Part shown: positions 9,075-17,023 of the stretch, one piece after another
Numbering within the stretch: the stretch's first letter is position 1
How the letters are laid out: every line of letters begins with the position of its first letter
DNA from: Trichormus sp. NMC-1
GTDB taxonomy: Bacteria; Cyanobacteriota; Cyanobacteriia; Cyanobacteriales; Nostocaceae
Length of the DNA stretch: 64,000 nt
NCBI RefSeq assembly: GCF_001858025.1
Contig: NZ_LZQD01000001.1
Coordinates: 62,001 to 126,000 of the forward strand
Direction: 5' to 3'
The notes under the pieces: model-generated
Told to the model about the DNA's origin: nothing
Seen by the model: only the letters and a program-made list of their open reading frames with translations
Database searches by the model: none
Made by a program: the position numbers and the translations under genes

Positions 9075-10952
9075 ATGAACGCATCCGAAATTCTAGCAAA
9101 ACTTACTCAACAAGGTGTTCAATTTTGGGTAGAAAATACCAAACTAAATATTCGCTCTCCCAAGGGTGTAATTACACCAGAAGTACAGGCAGAAATAGCC
9201 GCCTATAAAGCAGATATTCTGGCATTAATACAGGAAATGAATATCACACCAAAATGTGCATCTGAGCCTCTGAGTCAAGGAATTAGCTTAGAAACTATTG
9301 GCAGATTAATAGGTGGCTTTGCAGGAGAATCATCTCTGGAATATCAACCACCAGTTATTAACCCTAAATCGATGGCTCAAAACCTCAGTGTTACATTTAG
9401 ACCTTTACCTAATGGTTATCAAAATCAAATAATTATTAAATTCCGTCAAGAATTAGCAATTAAATTAAAAAAATTTGGTGTTAAAGTTCTCTCTTGGCAG
9501 GAAGCAACAGCAGATTATTTTTATGATATTAAAATTCCCATACTTAACAAAAAAATCTCCTTTAAGCTGCGGGGAGTGAAAGCAGAAATTAATGCAGTTA
9601 TAGATATCGAAAGACCGAATTCTTGGCTTAGAAAAATAGGCATATTTATAGCGGAGAATCTATATAAATTTTCTTCTCTCTCGCTGGCAAAAAATCGCCA
9701 AATGTCGGTTGTACAAATTGCTAAATTAAGTAGTTGGGCTGAAGATCATGCAGCTAAGTATGTTGAAAATCCGACAAATACACAAGTGATTATTCTTAGC
9801 GAAATAGATCATAAATTTGTGAATCCAATCACACCATATAAAGAAAAAATTAGCATTGGCATCAACACACTGATTAGAACATTTTCAGAAATTGTCATTG
9901 GTGTATCTAGTAATCAGATTTCTATCCTGAACATGAATTTATCAGATTCTATTTTTTCTAAATCTGAACTAGATAATTTTGTCTCAAAATCGCTAATTCC
10001 TAAAGTTTTCGTCCCCATTGCCCCACTATTAATGAGTCGATTTGAAATAGGAACCTATAATCCTCATCTATCTAAATATGCGAATAACTTAGTAAATTTA
10101 GGACGAGAATTAGCCTCAACTGGTTTATTTCCGGCTGGGTTTAAGCTGGCTGAAGTTATTAAAAGAAAGTCTCACAGAGATATTGTCAACATCATCGTCA
10201 ATGGGAGAACAGGAGTCTCTTATGGTTTTGTAGCTTATGCAGAACCTCCCCACTATGTAGGAAAACCAGAAATAAATAATTATGAGTGGGAGAATTTATG
10301 GCCAGTTCCTGGATTTAGTAGTAATGAAGTTCGCAAAAATGAAGCAAATAGACGTTATATTAAAATCATTATTGACGGAGAATATGTATTTAAGCAAATT
10401 CCTGATATTTGGCTAGTTAGTTCTCGTTCAGGCTCGAATAAAACCGATTTAAATCTTGAACAAGATATTATTCGGATTGGGTTGCAAGATAAATTACATC
10501 TGCAATTACCAATAGAAGCACAGCAGCAAAAAATAGATATCAAACCTTCTTATGATATCTATGTCATGCTGGCAATTAGTCTTTCTGCTGCTCTGTATAC
10601 ACCGGAATTAATTGAAAATGGTGCGCCAATTGTTCACTTTCATGGTTATCCTGCATTTGATTGGTTTCAAGAAAATGAATATTGCGTTGGCGTAACCAAT
10701 CCATCAGTACCCTGTGGCACATATGAATCAGGAGTGTTGAATTTTTTGGGTTTCTCTAATTTAGCTGATCAAAAAATCCCAAATATCAAATTAGTGAGTT
10801 TAATAGAACCAGATCATGGCGTAAATTTTATTGCTCATGATGTGGAGTATCTAGTTGATAGGTTAAAACATGGATGTGTCGCCGATCAAATTGAACTAGG
10901 TGGTAAAAATTTTGCTTCTCTGAAAGCAAATCTAGGTAATTCCCAAATTTAA
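9075..10952 (+). CDS. TubC-like docking domain fused to a large region of unknown function
   Basis: 625 residues. The first ~55 (MNASEILAKLTQQGVQFWVE... then ILALIQE) match the TubC N-terminal docking domain that joins NRPS/PKS subunits. Residues ~95-625 are not recognised. The region is soluble (no clear membrane segment), with alternating beta-like stretches in the middle and a C-terminal part containing IVHFHGYPAFDWF (His-x-His) and CGTYESGVLNFLGF. The His/Cys-containing blocks could form an active or metal site, but this is a guess. The gene follows the ACP gene after a hairpin and is followed by its own terminator. The docking domain implies a physical partner in the assembly line. No catalytic family can be named. 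Confidence 0.75.
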   Translation: MNASEILAKLTQQGVQFWVENTKLNIRSPKGVITPEVQAEIAAYKADILALIQEMNITPKCASEPLSQGISLETIGRLIGGFAGESSLEYQPPVINPKSMAQNLSVTFRPLPNGYQNQIIIKFRQELAIKLKKFGVKVLSWQEATADYFYDIKIPILNKKISFKLRGVKAEINAVIDIERPNSWLRKIGIFIAENLYKFSSLSLAKNRQMSVVQIAKLSSWAEDHAAKYVENPTNTQVIILSEIDHKFVNPITPYKEKISIGINTLIRTFSEIVIGVSSNQISILNMNLSDSIFSKSELDNFVSKSLIPKVFVPIAPLLMSRFEIGTYNPHLSKYANNLVNLGRELASTGLFPAGFKLAEVIKRKSHRDIVNIIVNGRTGVSYGFVAYAEPPHYVGKPEINNYEWENLWPVPGFSSNEVRKNEANRRYIKIIIDGEYVFKQIPDIWLVSSRSGSNKTDLNLEQDIIRIGLQDKLHLQLPIEAQQQKIDIKPSYDIYVMLAISLSAALYTPELIENGAPIVHFHGYPAFDWFQENEYCVGVTNPSVPCGTYESGVLNFLGFSNLADQKIPNIKLVSLIEPDHGVNFIAHDVEYLVDRLKHGCVADQIELGGKNFASLKANLGNSQI

Positions 10953-10999
10953 ATTTTAAAATTTAAATTAATTTCCAGACTTAGTAATTTTAAAACAAC

Positions 11000-11041
11000 A
11001 GTTGCTGCAACAAGTTTAGTCCGGTTGTGGCAACTTTTTTT
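11000..11041 (+). terminator. Intrinsic terminator after the docking-domain gene
   Basis: Arms AGTTGCTGCAAC (11000-11011) and GTTGTGGCAACT (11024-11035), with two central mismatches, are followed directly by a run of seven T. Confidence 0.75.
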
Positions 11042-11631
11042 AGTGAGTAAGTTTAATTAAGCAATTTTTATACCGAAATGCAAACTAAATTAACGTAATT
11101 AAGAGGGTATAATCCCCCAATGATTGCAACTACGTAGACGTAGGCTACGTTCGTCACTATTACGAATTACGTATCCCTAGCGGGACCGTAGGCACTATTA
11201 CGAATTACGAATTATCAATTACTTTGATTATATATTTGCGCCATAAAGCGAGAATTATGGCAGGATGGAAAGAAGCTTGTGCAACGAGAAGTCCGAATTC
11301 ACTCTTAGGAACTTCAAAGGCGCTTTCCTTCTGGGAATCTGTGAACAAATCAGCGTGTAAATCTCCCTGTCTAGTAGTACCGCATGATTTGTGAATTGCG
11401 CGTTATCCAGACTAGATGGTTTCAGCCCGATTTTCAGTTTTTCCATAGGTATTCATACTTTACCTGCCAATGAGAAACTAGATCAAGGTCTTCATGAAAG
11501 CCATTACCTGGCAAAATGTCGTTAGTTTCGCATTGTCAGCAAAGATTCTGGCAAAAGAATATCTATTATCGTCGGAATGTTTGTGTTTGACTGCGAAAAC
11601 AGAATATATGTACTCCAACCTTGACTATTAA
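11042..11631. other. Gene-free stretch with short repeats upstream of pipX
   Basis: Around 11130-11215 there are repeats of the tacgaattacg type and a small palindrome (acgtag...ctacgt), all typical Nostocales filler. The remainder to 11631 shows no convincing gene; a 63-codon frame on the minus strand (11255-11446) lacks any family feature. It must contain the pipX promoter, but I could not pick a clear -35/-10 pair or an NtcA box. Confidence 0.5.
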
Positions 11632-11910
11632 ATGAATCCAGACTACTCAGAAACTTACATAAATCATCCTACGTGGGGTTTGCTATATAGGATCTGTATG
11701 GTTGATGATAACCAGGATCTGTTCACTACACTTTATGCCCAACGTTTATTTTTCTTGGTAACAAATGACGTTAAAGGTCTTAAATTTCAGTCAATTGGAC
11801 GTACTGAAGCCAGAATGATGCTGGAAAATCGCTTACGTACTTTACGTCGCAATGGCAAGTCCCAGGAGTACGATCAGCTTCAGAGTGTTTTCCAACGCAC
11901 CTTCCAATGA
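11632..11910 (+). CDS. pipX: PipX, PII-interacting coactivator of NtcA
   Basis: 92 residues, the normal PipX length, beginning MNPDYSETYINHPTWGLLY. The N-terminal Tudor-like beta domain (~1-53) is followed by the two C-terminal helices (GRTEARMMLENRLRTLRRNGK...). In cyanobacteria PipX binds either PII (GlnB) or 2-oxoglutarate-loaded NtcA, so it couples nitrogen/carbon status and ATP/ADP to NtcA-driven transcription. Its stop overlaps the start of the next gene by four bases, the usual pipX-pipY arrangement, which supports the call. Confidence 0.95.
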   Translation: MNPDYSETYINHPTWGLLYRICMVDDNQDLFTTLYAQRLFFLVTNDVKGLKFQSIGRTEARMMLENRLRTLRRNGKSQEYDQLQSVFQRTFQ

Positions 11911-12575
11911 GTAGTTCGATTAATGAACGTATTGCTGCCATTCGTGCCTCACTTCCTGATTCAGTGCGGTTGATTGCTGTTAGTAAGCAAGTGCCAACCG
12001 CACTAATGAGAGAAGCTTATGCTGCCGGAATTCGTGATTTTGGCGAAAATCGCATCCAAGAAGCTGCCAGCAAACAATCTGAGTTGCAAGATTTGTCGGA
12101 TATTACCTGGCACTTTATTGGAAATTTACAAAGTAATAAAGCCAAAAAAGCTTTGGAACTATTTGACTGGATTCACTCCGTCGATAATTTGCAGATTGCC
12201 CAACGCCTCGATAGTCTGGCGCAACAGCTAGGTGTGAGTCCCCAGGTTTGCTTACAAGTCAAAATTCTCCCTGATCCTAGTAAATCTGGTTGGATGGTTC
12301 CGGAACTGTTAGCTGATTTGGCGGCACTTAACCAATGCAAAAATTTACAAATTCAAGGTTTGATGACAATTCTCCCCCGTGGCTTGGCTGATGCTGAGAT
12401 TGTAGATGTATTTAATAGGACTAATAAACTAGCAAAAGCCATCGCATCACAAAACTGGCCAAATATTACCATGCAGCATCTCTCAATGGGTATGTCAGGG
12501 GATTATCAATTGGCAGTTCCAGCAGGTGCAACGATGGTTAGATTGGGAACTATATTATTTGGGGAGAGAACCTGA
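11907..12575 (+). CDS. pipY: PipY / YggS-family pyridoxal-phosphate homeostasis protein
   Basis: 222 residues, fold-type III alanine-racemase-like barrel without the dimerisation domain. The PLP lysine lies in LIAVSKQVP at residue ~27, followed by FGENRIQEAASK, WHFIGNLQSNKAK and, near the end, LSMGMSGDYQLAVPAGATMVRLGTILFG; all are YggS signatures. It is not known as an enzyme; family members balance vitamin B6 and amino/keto-acid pools. It overlaps pipX by four bases (translational coupling), and sepF follows 364 bp later. Confidence 0.95.
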   Translation: MSSSINERIAAIRASLPDSVRLIAVSKQVPTALMREAYAAGIRDFGENRIQEAASKQSELQDLSDITWHFIGNLQSNKAKKALELFDWIHSVDNLQIAQRLDSLAQQLGVSPQVCLQVKILPDPSKSGWMVPELLADLAALNQCKNLQIQGLMTILPRGLADAEIVDVFNRTNKLAKAIASQNWPNITMQHLSMGMSGDYQLAVPAGATMVRLGTILFGERT

Positions 12576-12720
12576 TCTTTTTGCTTCTGGCTAGGGGTTA
12601 AATATCAAAATCAAGACCGAACTTGCTGAAAACCAATTCAGTACGTTAGAGTATAATGCGTGTCTTAAAGATATAATATTGACAAATGTAATTACTAAGA
12701 CAAAATGAAGTAGATAGGAT

Positions 12721-12749
12721 TTTACCTTGACCAAAACTTAGGATATAAT
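12721..12749 (+). promoter_or_regulatory. Candidate sigma-70 promoter for sepF
   Basis: TTTACC (12721-12726), a 17-bp spacer, then a perfect TATAAT (12744-12749). It would give a leader of about 185 nt before sepF, suggesting that sepF has its own promoter in addition to read-through from pipXY. No transcript data are available. Confidence 0.5.
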
Positions 12750-12939
12750 TTTGACTCATTGTTGTGTCCAGTTAAGGTATAGTCCTTTCTAGAACCGTCT
12801 TTTTCTTATGAAAACCTGTACTAGAGGCTACTAAGGGCAATAAAATTGCCCCAGGCAGCGGCTAATATAGCAATCACAATTGGTTGTCAATAATTAACAG
12901 CCAGAGCAATTAAGGTAATTTCCACCGGGAGCGTACAAA

Positions 12940-13533
12940 ATGAACAATATATTTTCCAAACTTAGAGACTTTGTGGGGCTGAATGAGCAAGTAGAGTACG
13001 AATACTACGAAGAGGAACCAGAAACTGATAGCTACCGAAATATGTATCAGCAAGAAAATCCTCAACCTGCTCCACAAGAAACCACTACACCCAATCGACG
13101 TTGGCGCGAACCCATGCCTACAATGGAAGAAGAAGTAGCCGCAGCAGGGTCAAAGCCTATGAGTAATGTGATTGGTATGCCAGGTGCAATTAATGGAATT
13201 TCCGAAGTTTTAGTACTTGAGCCACGAACCTTTGAAGAAATGCCTCAGGCAATTCAAGCATTACGCGAGCGCAAATCCGTAGTATTAAACTTGACGATTA
13301 TGGACCCGGATCAGGCTCAACGGGCAGTCGATTTTGTGGCTGGTGGTACATATGCTCTAGATGGACATCAAGAGCGGATTGGTGAAAGTATCTTTTTGTT
13401 TACCCCCAGTTGTGTGCAAGTTAGCACTCAAGGTGGCTTTTTACATGAAGTACCGCAACCAGCAGCACGCCCCAGTCGTCCCGCGAGTACAACTCCAGCT
13501 TGGGGAACCGAAGTTAACCGAGCAGCGCAATAA
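12940..13533 (+). CDS. sepF: SepF (Cdv2) cell-division protein
   Basis: 197 residues. Starts [14 protein letters not shown], the amphipathic membrane-binding helix typical of SepF. An acidic, Pro/Gln-rich linker (~20-75) follows, then the SepF core (~85-175: [68 protein letters not shown]). SepF binds the FtsZ C-terminus and anchors or bundles Z-ring filaments; cyanobacteria lack FtsA, making SepF important. The gene order pipX-pipY-sepF-proC is conserved in many cyanobacteria. It starts at an ATG after a weak purine stretch (ccaccgggagc). Confidence 0.95.
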   Translation: MNNIFSKLRDFVGLNEQVEYEYYEEEPETDSYRNMYQQENPQPAPQETTTPNRRWREPMPTMEEEVAAAGSKPMSNVIGMPGAINGISEVLVLEPRTFEEMPQAIQALRERKSVVLNLTIMDPDQAQRAVDFVAGGTYALDGHQERIGESIFLFTPSCVQVSTQGGFLHEVPQPAARPSRPASTTPAWGTEVNRAAQ

Positions 13534-13562
13534 TAAAGTTAAATTAGTCATTAGGTGGACTA

Positions 13563-14399
13563 ATGACTAATATCTATTCACAAATGACTATTAAATTTGG
13601 TTTAATTGGTGGCGGGGTAATGGGTGAAGCACTATTATCGCGCCTCATAGCTAGAGGAATTTATCACGGTTCAGAAGTTATCGTTAGTGAACCGCAAGTT
13701 TCTCGGCAAAGTTTTTTACAGCAGCAATATGATGTAAGAGTGACGACGGATAATTGCCTGGTTTTAGCTGAGGCTCAGGAAGCGGTGATGTTGGCGGTTA
13801 AGCCCCAGGTATTTAGTGCGATCGCTCAAGAATTAGCAGATATCCTCCCTACAAAACATTTACCCCTGATTATTTCTATCTTGGCAGGTGTCACTTTAAA
13901 GCAGCTGGAAGCCGCCTTTCCCCAACTGCCTGTGATTCGCGCTATGCCCAATACCCCCGCTACAGTGGGAGCCGGAATAACGGCGATTTGTTTAGGTGCT
14001 TACACTCACCCTATCCACCAGCAAACAGCACAGCAAATTTTTTCCGCCGTGGGAGAAGTTGTCGAAGTTCCAGAAACGCTAATGGATGCGGTGACAGGCT
14101 TATCTGGTAGCGGCCCTGCTTATGTAGCGCTGATGATAGAAGCTTTAGCTGACGGGGGTGTTGCAGTCGGTTTACCGAGAGCAGTTGCTAAACAACTAGC
14201 GTTGCACACTGTACTAGGAACAGCCAAACTCTTAGAAGAAACTAAATTACACCCCGCAGAACTCAAAGACAGAGTTACCAGTCCTGGTGGGACAACAATT
14301 GCGGGTGTGAGCGAATTAGAAAAGGCTGGATTTCGTTCCGCTTTAATTGAAGCCGTCAAAGCCGCTAAAGAACGTTCTCAGGAATTGGGGAAAGGGTGA
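13563..14399 (+). CDS. proC: Pyrroline-5-carboxylate reductase
   Basis: 278 residues. N-terminal NAD(P)-binding fold with the motif GLIGGGVMGEALL, then the P5CR dimerisation domain with the signature TGLSGSGPAYVALMIEALADGGVAVGLPR and SPGGTTIAGVSELEKAGFR. It catalyses the last step of proline synthesis (P5C to L-proline) in the cytoplasm. Starts at 13563; an alternative in-frame ATG at 13584 (MTIKFGLIGGG) would give a more typical N-terminus and may be the real start. It lies 29 bp after sepF. Confidence 0.95.
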   Translation: MTNIYSQMTIKFGLIGGGVMGEALLSRLIARGIYHGSEVIVSEPQVSRQSFLQQQYDVRVTTDNCLVLAEAQEAVMLAVKPQVFSAIAQELADILPTKHLPLIISILAGVTLKQLEAAFPQLPVIRAMPNTPATVGAGITAICLGAYTHPIHQQTAQQIFSAVGEVVEVPETLMDAVTGLSGSGPAYVALMIEALADGGVAVGLPRAVAKQLALHTVLGTAKLLEETKLHPAELKDRVTSPGGTTIAGVSELEKAGFRSALIEAVKAAKERSQELGKG

Positions 14400-14603
14400 T
14401 AGGTGAGGTTGTTTATCTTAGCCCTTTCAAGGTGACTCAAAAAATATTTTTTCCACTCTGCGGTTCAAAGATAATTTATCTAACCACAGAGGCGCTGAGA
14501 ACACAGAGAAAAAAGGTTAGAAAATTCTTTTTTAACCAAAATTTTTACTCATTTTGAAAGGGATAGAAGCTTAGAATTAAAAATAATGAAGAGGACTTGA
14601 GTT

Positions 14604-14849
14604 ATGAGTATTATCATCTCTGATGAACTTCTAACGGCGACTCGAATGAATGAAGCGGAAATGAAGCAAGAAATTGCCGTTTTGTTGTTTCAGAAGGAAA
14701 AACTTACTCTTGCTCAAGCCAGTCGATTTGCTGGGATGAACCGTATCGCTTTTCAACATCTACTAGCAAGCCGTCAAATTCCGGTGCATTATGGTGTTGA
14801 AGATTTTGAACAAGACATTAAGAATCTGCGGGAGATGGGTAGGTTGTGA
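14604..14849 (+). CDS. UPF0175-family small protein, probable antitoxin
   Basis: 81 residues with the UPF0175 pattern: an N-terminal beta strand, then a helix-turn-helix-like segment (EIAVLLFQKEKLTLAQASRFAGMNRIAFQHLLASRQIPVHYGVEDFEQDIKNLRE). These proteins are commonly paired with DUF3368 PIN-like toxins. The stop overlaps the next gene by four bases, so the two are probably a coupled antitoxin-toxin pair. Start ATG follows gaggacttgagtt. Confidence 0.8.
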   Translation: MSIIISDELLTATRMNEAEMKQEIAVLLFQKEKLTLAQASRFAGMNRIAFQHLLASRQIPVHYGVEDFEQDIKNLREMGRL

Positions 14850-15343
14850 TCATTGTCAGCGATACATCACCAATCAATAACCTTGCAGCAATTAACCAAC
14901 TCTATTTACTTCAGCAACTTTACGAGACAGTCATTATCCCGGAGGCTGTTTATCGAGAATTAACTGATCCTGACTTCCCAGTTGCAGGTGCAGTTGAAGT
15001 TCAAACGTTGGAATGGATTCAAACTCGTTCAGTTACTAATCGCACAGTTATTGAAGTCCTCAGTAATGAACTCGATATAGGTGAAGCTGAGGCGATCGCT
15101 TTAGCAGTTGAATTACAAGCAGATCAACTTTTAATTGATGAGCGTCGAGGGCGCATTATTGCTGATAGACTACACCTCAAGTACACAGGAATTTTAGGCA
15201 TCTTGATAGAGGCAAAAAGTCAAGGTCTAGTTCCTTTAGTTAAGCCTTTGATGGACGATTTGATCAATCAAGCAGGCTTTTGGATTGCTGAGTCGTTGTA
15301 CAAAAGTGTTTTACAAGCTGTTAATGAAGAAACTGGTAGTTAA
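14846..15343 (+). CDS. DUF3368-family PIN-like nuclease, probable toxin
   Basis: 165 residues. Begins IIVSDTSPINNLAAINQL, with the first PIN aspartate near residue 5, and continues with ELDIGEAEAIALAVELQADQLLIDERRGR (central acidic residues) typical of DUF3368. PIN proteins are metal-dependent RNases. The predicted start (14846-14848) is GTG inside the overlapping TGTGA of the antitoxin stop. Activity is inferred from family only; the acidic residues expected for metal binding (D5, the E of GEAEAI, D of LLIDERR) are visible. Confidence 0.8.
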   Translation: MIIVSDTSPINNLAAINQLYLLQQLYETVIIPEAVYRELTDPDFPVAGAVEVQTLEWIQTRSVTNRTVIEVLSNELDIGEAEAIALAVELQADQLLIDERRGRIIADRLHLKYTGILGILIEAKSQGLVPLVKPLMDDLINQAGFWIAESLYKSVLQAVNEETGS

Positions 15344-15579
15344 AGATCATAGGCAAGAGCCTCATAGATATCTGCTTCTTCAAGGTAGGGGTGAGCCTTG
15401 AGAATGTCATTTGCACTGTGTCCAGATGCCATTAAGCCAACGATAGTACCAACTGTGACACGAATTCCCCGGATACAGGGTTTTCCTCCCATTATTTCTG
15501 GGTTACGGGTAATTCTAGTAAGATTTTGCATGGCTGATTGGATTGGGAAACCAGAAATGGCTGCGTCAATTTTTTCCAT
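15340..15579 (-). CDS. DUF433-family protein, probable antitoxin without its partner
   Basis: About 79 residues if started at MEKIDAAISG (15579); a longer frame reaches 15615. Contains the DUF433 core ITRNPEIMGGKPCIRGIRVTVGTIVGLMASG...ILKAHPYLEEADIYEALAYDL, a winged-helix-like DNA-binding fold. It usually lies beside a DUF5615 PIN-like toxin; none is found on either side here. It converges with and overlaps the DUF3368 gene by four bases at the 3' end, with no spacer for termination. Confidence 0.75.
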   Translation of the reverse strand: MEKIDAAISGFPIQSAMQNLTRITRNPEIMGGKPCIRGIRVTVGTIVGLMASGHSANDILKAHPYLEEADIYEALAYDL

Positions 15580-15690
15580 TATCACTCTTTTCAACTGAAG
15601 TTCCCAAGGCTGCAACTGAAAGCAAAAAGTTTCTACTGGTTTTTTGGGATTGTTTTTCAGTAATGTACACCTACACCATATCCAAATCTA

Positions 15691-15990
15691 CTAGTCGTCA
15701 TCATAATCGTAGATGTATGTCTTAGTAGCTTGGCAGAAAAAAACAGCACGACACTTAACCTCGTAATTAACCTCGTAATAAATAGGAGCAGTGACTAAGC
15801 ACACTCGTTTTCCTCTAGAATTAGGATAACTACAAATATGAGATACACTCCAAGACTTAGTAGTCGGGAATAACAATGTTGATAGTATAAAAATTGGAAC
15901 AGCTATCCATATAGCTTTAATTGGATCTCTTAGTCCAATAACTGAAGTAAGAAACCATATAATAAGAAAACGAGCAATATTTGTGTCCAT
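15691..15990 (-). CDS. Small hypothetical membrane protein
   Basis: 99 residues. Two hydrophobic stretches near the N-terminus (ARFLIIWFLTSVIGL and AIWIAVPIFILSTLLF) suggest a membrane hairpin. A soluble tail with three Cys and an acidic end (YDYDDD) follows. Not recognised. It is weakly supported: no neighbour suggests a role and the ribosome site is not obvious. It could be a spurious frame. Confidence 0.35.
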   Translation of the reverse strand: MDTNIARFLIIWFLTSVIGLRDPIKAIWIAVPIFILSTLLFPTTKSWSVSHICSYPNSRGKRVCLVTAPIYYEVNYEVKCRAVFFCQATKTYIYDYDDD

Positions 15991-16088
15991 AAAGAAATAT
16001 AAAACTAATAGGTTTCAACTTATTTTGCATAGCTACAGGTAGGATGCCTCCCCTGACGCATCTGACAACGCAAAAAAATCAGTTTTTT

Positions 16089-16178
16089 GTAGGGTGCGTC
16101 AGAGAGACAAGTCTGTTTTTTTTGCTAACTTATCAGGTTTGACGCACCGAAGATGGTGCGTTAGGTAACGCACCCTAC
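16089..16178. repeat. Palindromic GTAGGGTGCGT element
   Basis: Inverted ends GTAGGGTGCGTCA (16089-16101) and TAACGCACCCTAC (16166-16178) enclose further gacgcacc/ggtgcgtta arms. It has the form of the TAGGGTGCGT dispersed palindromes common in cyanobacterial intergenic regions. Confidence 0.7.
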
Positions 16179-16285
16179 AAGATTTTTGATCCCACTGTTC
16201 AGCAATAGTCATAATAGAGTTTTAGATAAAATTAGGTCGGTGCAATTATTTTATCGTAGATGCAACTACTGAGACTGAATCCACC

Positions 16286-16933
16286 ATGCAAACACTAGCC
16301 GTTACTGAAACTATCACCACGATCGCAGAAGCAGAAAAAAGATTTGGTTTGAATCGCAGTCAAGCTCAGGATTTTTTTACAGAATGGCATGATCAATTAC
16401 CTGCATCTACCCCTAATGACCGCACTAACCTAGAAATTTTATGGAAGCGTTATATTTATCACCGATCTGGCGGGCATTTATTAGAAAGTACGGTGATACT
16501 ATTACTCGTCTCTCCATTACTGACCGTTGCAGGTTTATATGATCCACCTTTTCGCATCAAAGCTGAAGAATCTGTGCAAATCACAGTAGCTGATAGCGAA
16601 GAAACTCTACAGGGTCGAATAGATGTGCTAATGTTACGCGACCGCTTTTGGATAATCGTTTTAGAGTCCAAAAAAACCATGTTATCAGTTTGGTCAGCAT
16701 TGCCCCAAACTCTCGCTTACTTGATGTCCAGTCCAAATACTGATTTGCCTACTTTTGGAATGCTAACCAATGGTGATGATATTGTCTTTGTCAAGCTAGA
16801 AAATCAAAAATATGCCATGTCAAGAGTATTTGCACCTCTAACTACCCAAAGTGAATTAGAGTCTGTGTGTCGAGTGCTACGCAGAATTGCAGAAACAGTT
16901 AGCCGAATAGGGAACAGCGAACAAGCAGAATAA
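16286..16933 (+). CDS. Solitary restriction-endonuclease-like (type I R N-terminal fold) protein
   Basis: 215 residues. The segment LQGRIDVLMLRDRFWIIVLESKKTMLSVWSALPQTLAYLM matches the PD-(D/E)XK core (D...ExK) of the type I restriction HsdR N-terminal nuclease domain. No methylase, specificity or helicase subunit is next to it; the helicase at 17024 is of a different (Ski2-like) family and has its own start. Stand-alone proteins of this kind are frequent in cyanobacteria and are of unknown function. A relic or an effector nuclease are both possible. The C-terminal ~40 residues are a helical tail. The gene is followed by an acccatt-type repeat. Confidence 0.75.
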   Translation: MQTLAVTETITTIAEAEKRFGLNRSQAQDFFTEWHDQLPASTPNDRTNLEILWKRYIYHRSGGHLLESTVILLLVSPLLTVAGLYDPPFRIKAEESVQITVADSEETLQGRIDVLMLRDRFWIIVLESKKTMLSVWSALPQTLAYLMSSPNTDLPTFGMLTNGDDIVFVKLENQKYAMSRVFAPLTTQSELESVCRVLRRIAETVSRIGNSEQAE

Positions 16934-17023
16934 CCAATTACCCATTACCCATCACCAATTACCCATTACCTCTTCCCTAATCACGTTATGATAGTAGACA
17001 GTCTGGTTGCAAAAGATGATTGA

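Noticed and set aside
11255-11446. 63-codon minus frame upstream of pipX
   Set aside because: No features or good start; likely chance.
11458-11472. NtcA-like GTA...TAC upstream of pipX
   Set aside because: Spacing is nine rather than eight bases and no -10 follows at the right distance.
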